Shown: piece by piece, positions 62,652 through 64,000 of the stretch
Position numbering within the stretch: the stretch's first letter is position 1
Layout: each line of letters opens with the position of its first letter
Made by a program: the position numbers and the translations under genes
Notes under the pieces: generated by a model
The model's database searches: none
The model's input: the letters and a program-made list of their open reading frames with translations, nothing else
What the model was told of the DNA's origin: nothing
From: SHVO01 sp964576515
GTDB lineage: Bacteria; Pseudomonadota; Alphaproteobacteria; Rhodospirillales; Rhodospirillaceae
NCBI GenBank assembly: GCA_964576515.1
Contig: CAZNUW010000013.1
Span: 62,001 to 126,000, forward strand
Reading direction: 5' to 3'
DNA: 64,000 nucleotides

Positions 62652-64000
62652 CTACTCGGCGGCGACTTTTTCTTCGACACTGCGCAACGACGCATACTGC
62701 TGGATGGTGCTGACCGTCGCGTACTTGTGGTCGGTTGCGGCCACGGTGCCTTTGAACGCGGTCAGCGTCTTGCCTTCGAGACGCTGCGCGCCCTCGAGCT
62801 TCACGGTGATGGGGTTCACTTGCGCGTTTTTGCGCAGGATTTCGAAGTGCAGGTGCGGACCGGTGGAGCGGCCGGTGGTGCCGACGTATCCAATGATCTG
62901 GCCCTGACGCACGCGCTTGCCGGCGGCGATACCGGCGCCGAATCGGGACATGTGAGCGTAAGCGGTGGAGAAATCGCCGCTGTGGCGCAAGCGGACATAG
63001 TTTCCGTACGCGCCGTTGGGGCCGGCTTTCTCGATCACGCCGTCGCCGGCGGCCATGATGGGCGTGCCTGTCGGTGCGCCGAAATCGACGCCGCGGTGCA
63101 TCAACGAGTAGCCGAGAATCGGGTGGCGGCGCTTTCCGAACGTGGAGGTGAGGCGCGCGCCGTTGATCGGGGTGCGCATCAGGGCCTTGCGGATGCCTTG
63201 GCCCTTTTCGTTGTAGTACTCCACGCCGCCGTCGGGATGCTCAAATGCGTAGAGTTTCAGCGTTTGGCCGCCGAGATTCATGGCGGCGTACGTCACGTCG
63301 AGATTGCTTACGGTACGGCCGTCTTCGGTGACATTGCGTTCGTAAAGCACGGAGAATGTGTCGCCCTTTTGGATGTCGCGCTGGAAGTCGACATCGTAGG
63401 AGAACAGTTTCACGAGCGCCGTCATCACGCTTTGCGGCACGCCTTGCGCGGCCGCGGCCTCAAAGAGGCTCGATTCGATCACGCCCTCGGCGCGCACGAA
63501 CTCACTGCGCGTCGGCACGTGGAACTCGCGGGCGGCGAAAGAGCCGTCTTCCTGGCGCGCGACCGACACCTTGTGTCCCGGGTTGATCTCAAGCGCGACC
63601 TGCGCGAGCGGCGCCTCGCCTTCGACGACAAACGCCCTGTACTCAAGCTCCAATTCCTGGCCCGCGCGCAGGCGCTTCGGATTGAAGACCGTGTAGAGCG
63701 CGTTCGAAATGCCCGAGGCGGTGGAGCTGTCGAGGCCGGTGCGCAGAAGAACGTCCTGTAGTGTATCGCCGGCGCGCAGCTTGATGGTTTCGACGTCGAC
63801 GCCGGTGCGGAAGACGTCCGGCATCGATTCGAGCCAGCGTTCCGGTTCGGGCGCCGGCGGAACGAATTCCTCGGCGATCGCGGCAAGCGACTCTGACGTC
63901 CAGCGTGAATCCAACACCAGGAAGGCCGGACCGACCGGATTGAAGTAGGTAATAGCGGCACCAATCAGCGCACCCATAAAGGCGTACGCAAGTGTGCCGG
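62652..64000 (-). CDS. M23-family cell-wall endopeptidase, 5' end outside window
   Basis: At least 441 residues are present and the frame is open to the right edge, so the N-terminus may be missing. The visible start (MGALIGAAITYF) is part of a membrane anchor. A LysM-like/OapA segment (LRAGDTLQDVLLRTGLD) is followed by a lysostaphin-type M23 domain with HRGVDFGAP (His, Asp), AYAHM and HLHFE zinc and catalytic residues. It should cut peptidoglycan cross-links like MepM. Regulation is not visible. Confidence 0.9.
   Translation of the reverse strand, partial: GTLAYAFMGALIGAAITYFNPVGPAFLVLDSRWTSESLAAIAEEFVPPAPEPERWLESMPDVFRTGVDVETIKLRAGDTLQDVLLRTGLDSSTASGISNALYTVFNPKRLRAGQELELEYRAFVVEGEAPLAQVALEINPGHKVSVARQEDGSFAAREFHVPTRSEFVRAEGVIESSLFEAAAAQGVPQSVMTALVKLFSYDVDFQRDIQKGDTFSVLYERNVTEDGRTVSNLDVTYAAMNLGGQTLKLYAFEHPDGGVEYYNEKGQGIRKALMRTPINGARLTSTFGKRRHPILGYSLMHRGVDFGAPTGTPIMAAGDGVIEKAGPNGAYGNYVRLRHSGDFSTAYAHMSRFGAGIAAGKRVRQGQIIGYVGTTGRSTGPHLHFEILRKNAQVNPITVKLEGAQRLEGKTLTAFKGTVAATDHKYATVSTIQQYASLRSVEEKVAAE

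Overview
The window is GC-rich chromosomal DNA from an alphaproteobacterium. The evidence is gene content and order: an F1-ATPase zeta inhibitor (DUF1476), DUF1178 and DUF4167 proteins, a purC-purS-purQ-purL-bolA run, a comF/grxC/nitrilase/DUF1178 run, a lysC-NMO-ptsP operon, and rodZ-like/ispG/hisS/prfA/prmC/DUF4167/clpB. I cannot place it below class. I see no tRNA, rRNA, CRISPR array, transposase or integrase.

Layout. 1-9.4 kb: grxD, secreted proteins and a copper-resistance operon (csoR; copA-pcoA-pcoB-pcoC). The copper genes lie between grxD and bolA, which are usually adjacent. 9.4-16.3 kb: purine synthesis (bolA, purL, purQ, purS, purC, purB) with an NRDE protein and the ATPase zeta subunit. 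16.5-25 kb: a secreted amidase, then a HlyD/ABC/FtsX-type efflux operon behind a near-perfect sigma-54 promoter, then DUF5694, YbdD-like and intact radC genes. 25-33.7 kb: an accessory stretch with a cold-shock protein, a lipoprotein, many very small ORFs, a CarD-like regulator, a lone HflK-like SPFH protein and NhaA. It ends at a radC remnant trimmed at both ends.

34.1-42.0 kb holds one 2638-residue gene made entirely of an octapeptide repeat. Its register is unbroken, and its higher-order modules are 10 or 14 octads long. No export signal, anchor or known domain is visible. This is the best candidate for something undescribed. 42-64 kb is ordinary core genome: map, sfsA, a methyltransferase, comF, a formyltransferase, grxC, a nitrilase-family gene, DUF1178, ubiG, lysC, a nitronate monooxygenase-like gene, ptsP, rodZ-like, ispG, hisS, prfA, prmC, DUF4167, clpB and a truncated M23 peptidase.

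Working together: the copper genes form one regulated unit, with two CsoR-type operators, a cytoplasmic exporter, a periplasmic oxidase, an outer-membrane protein and a periplasmic carrier. The efflux genes form a tripartite-type exporter. The 25-34 kb stretch looks like a collection of stress-related accessory genes, and the giant repeat gene stands alone beside it.
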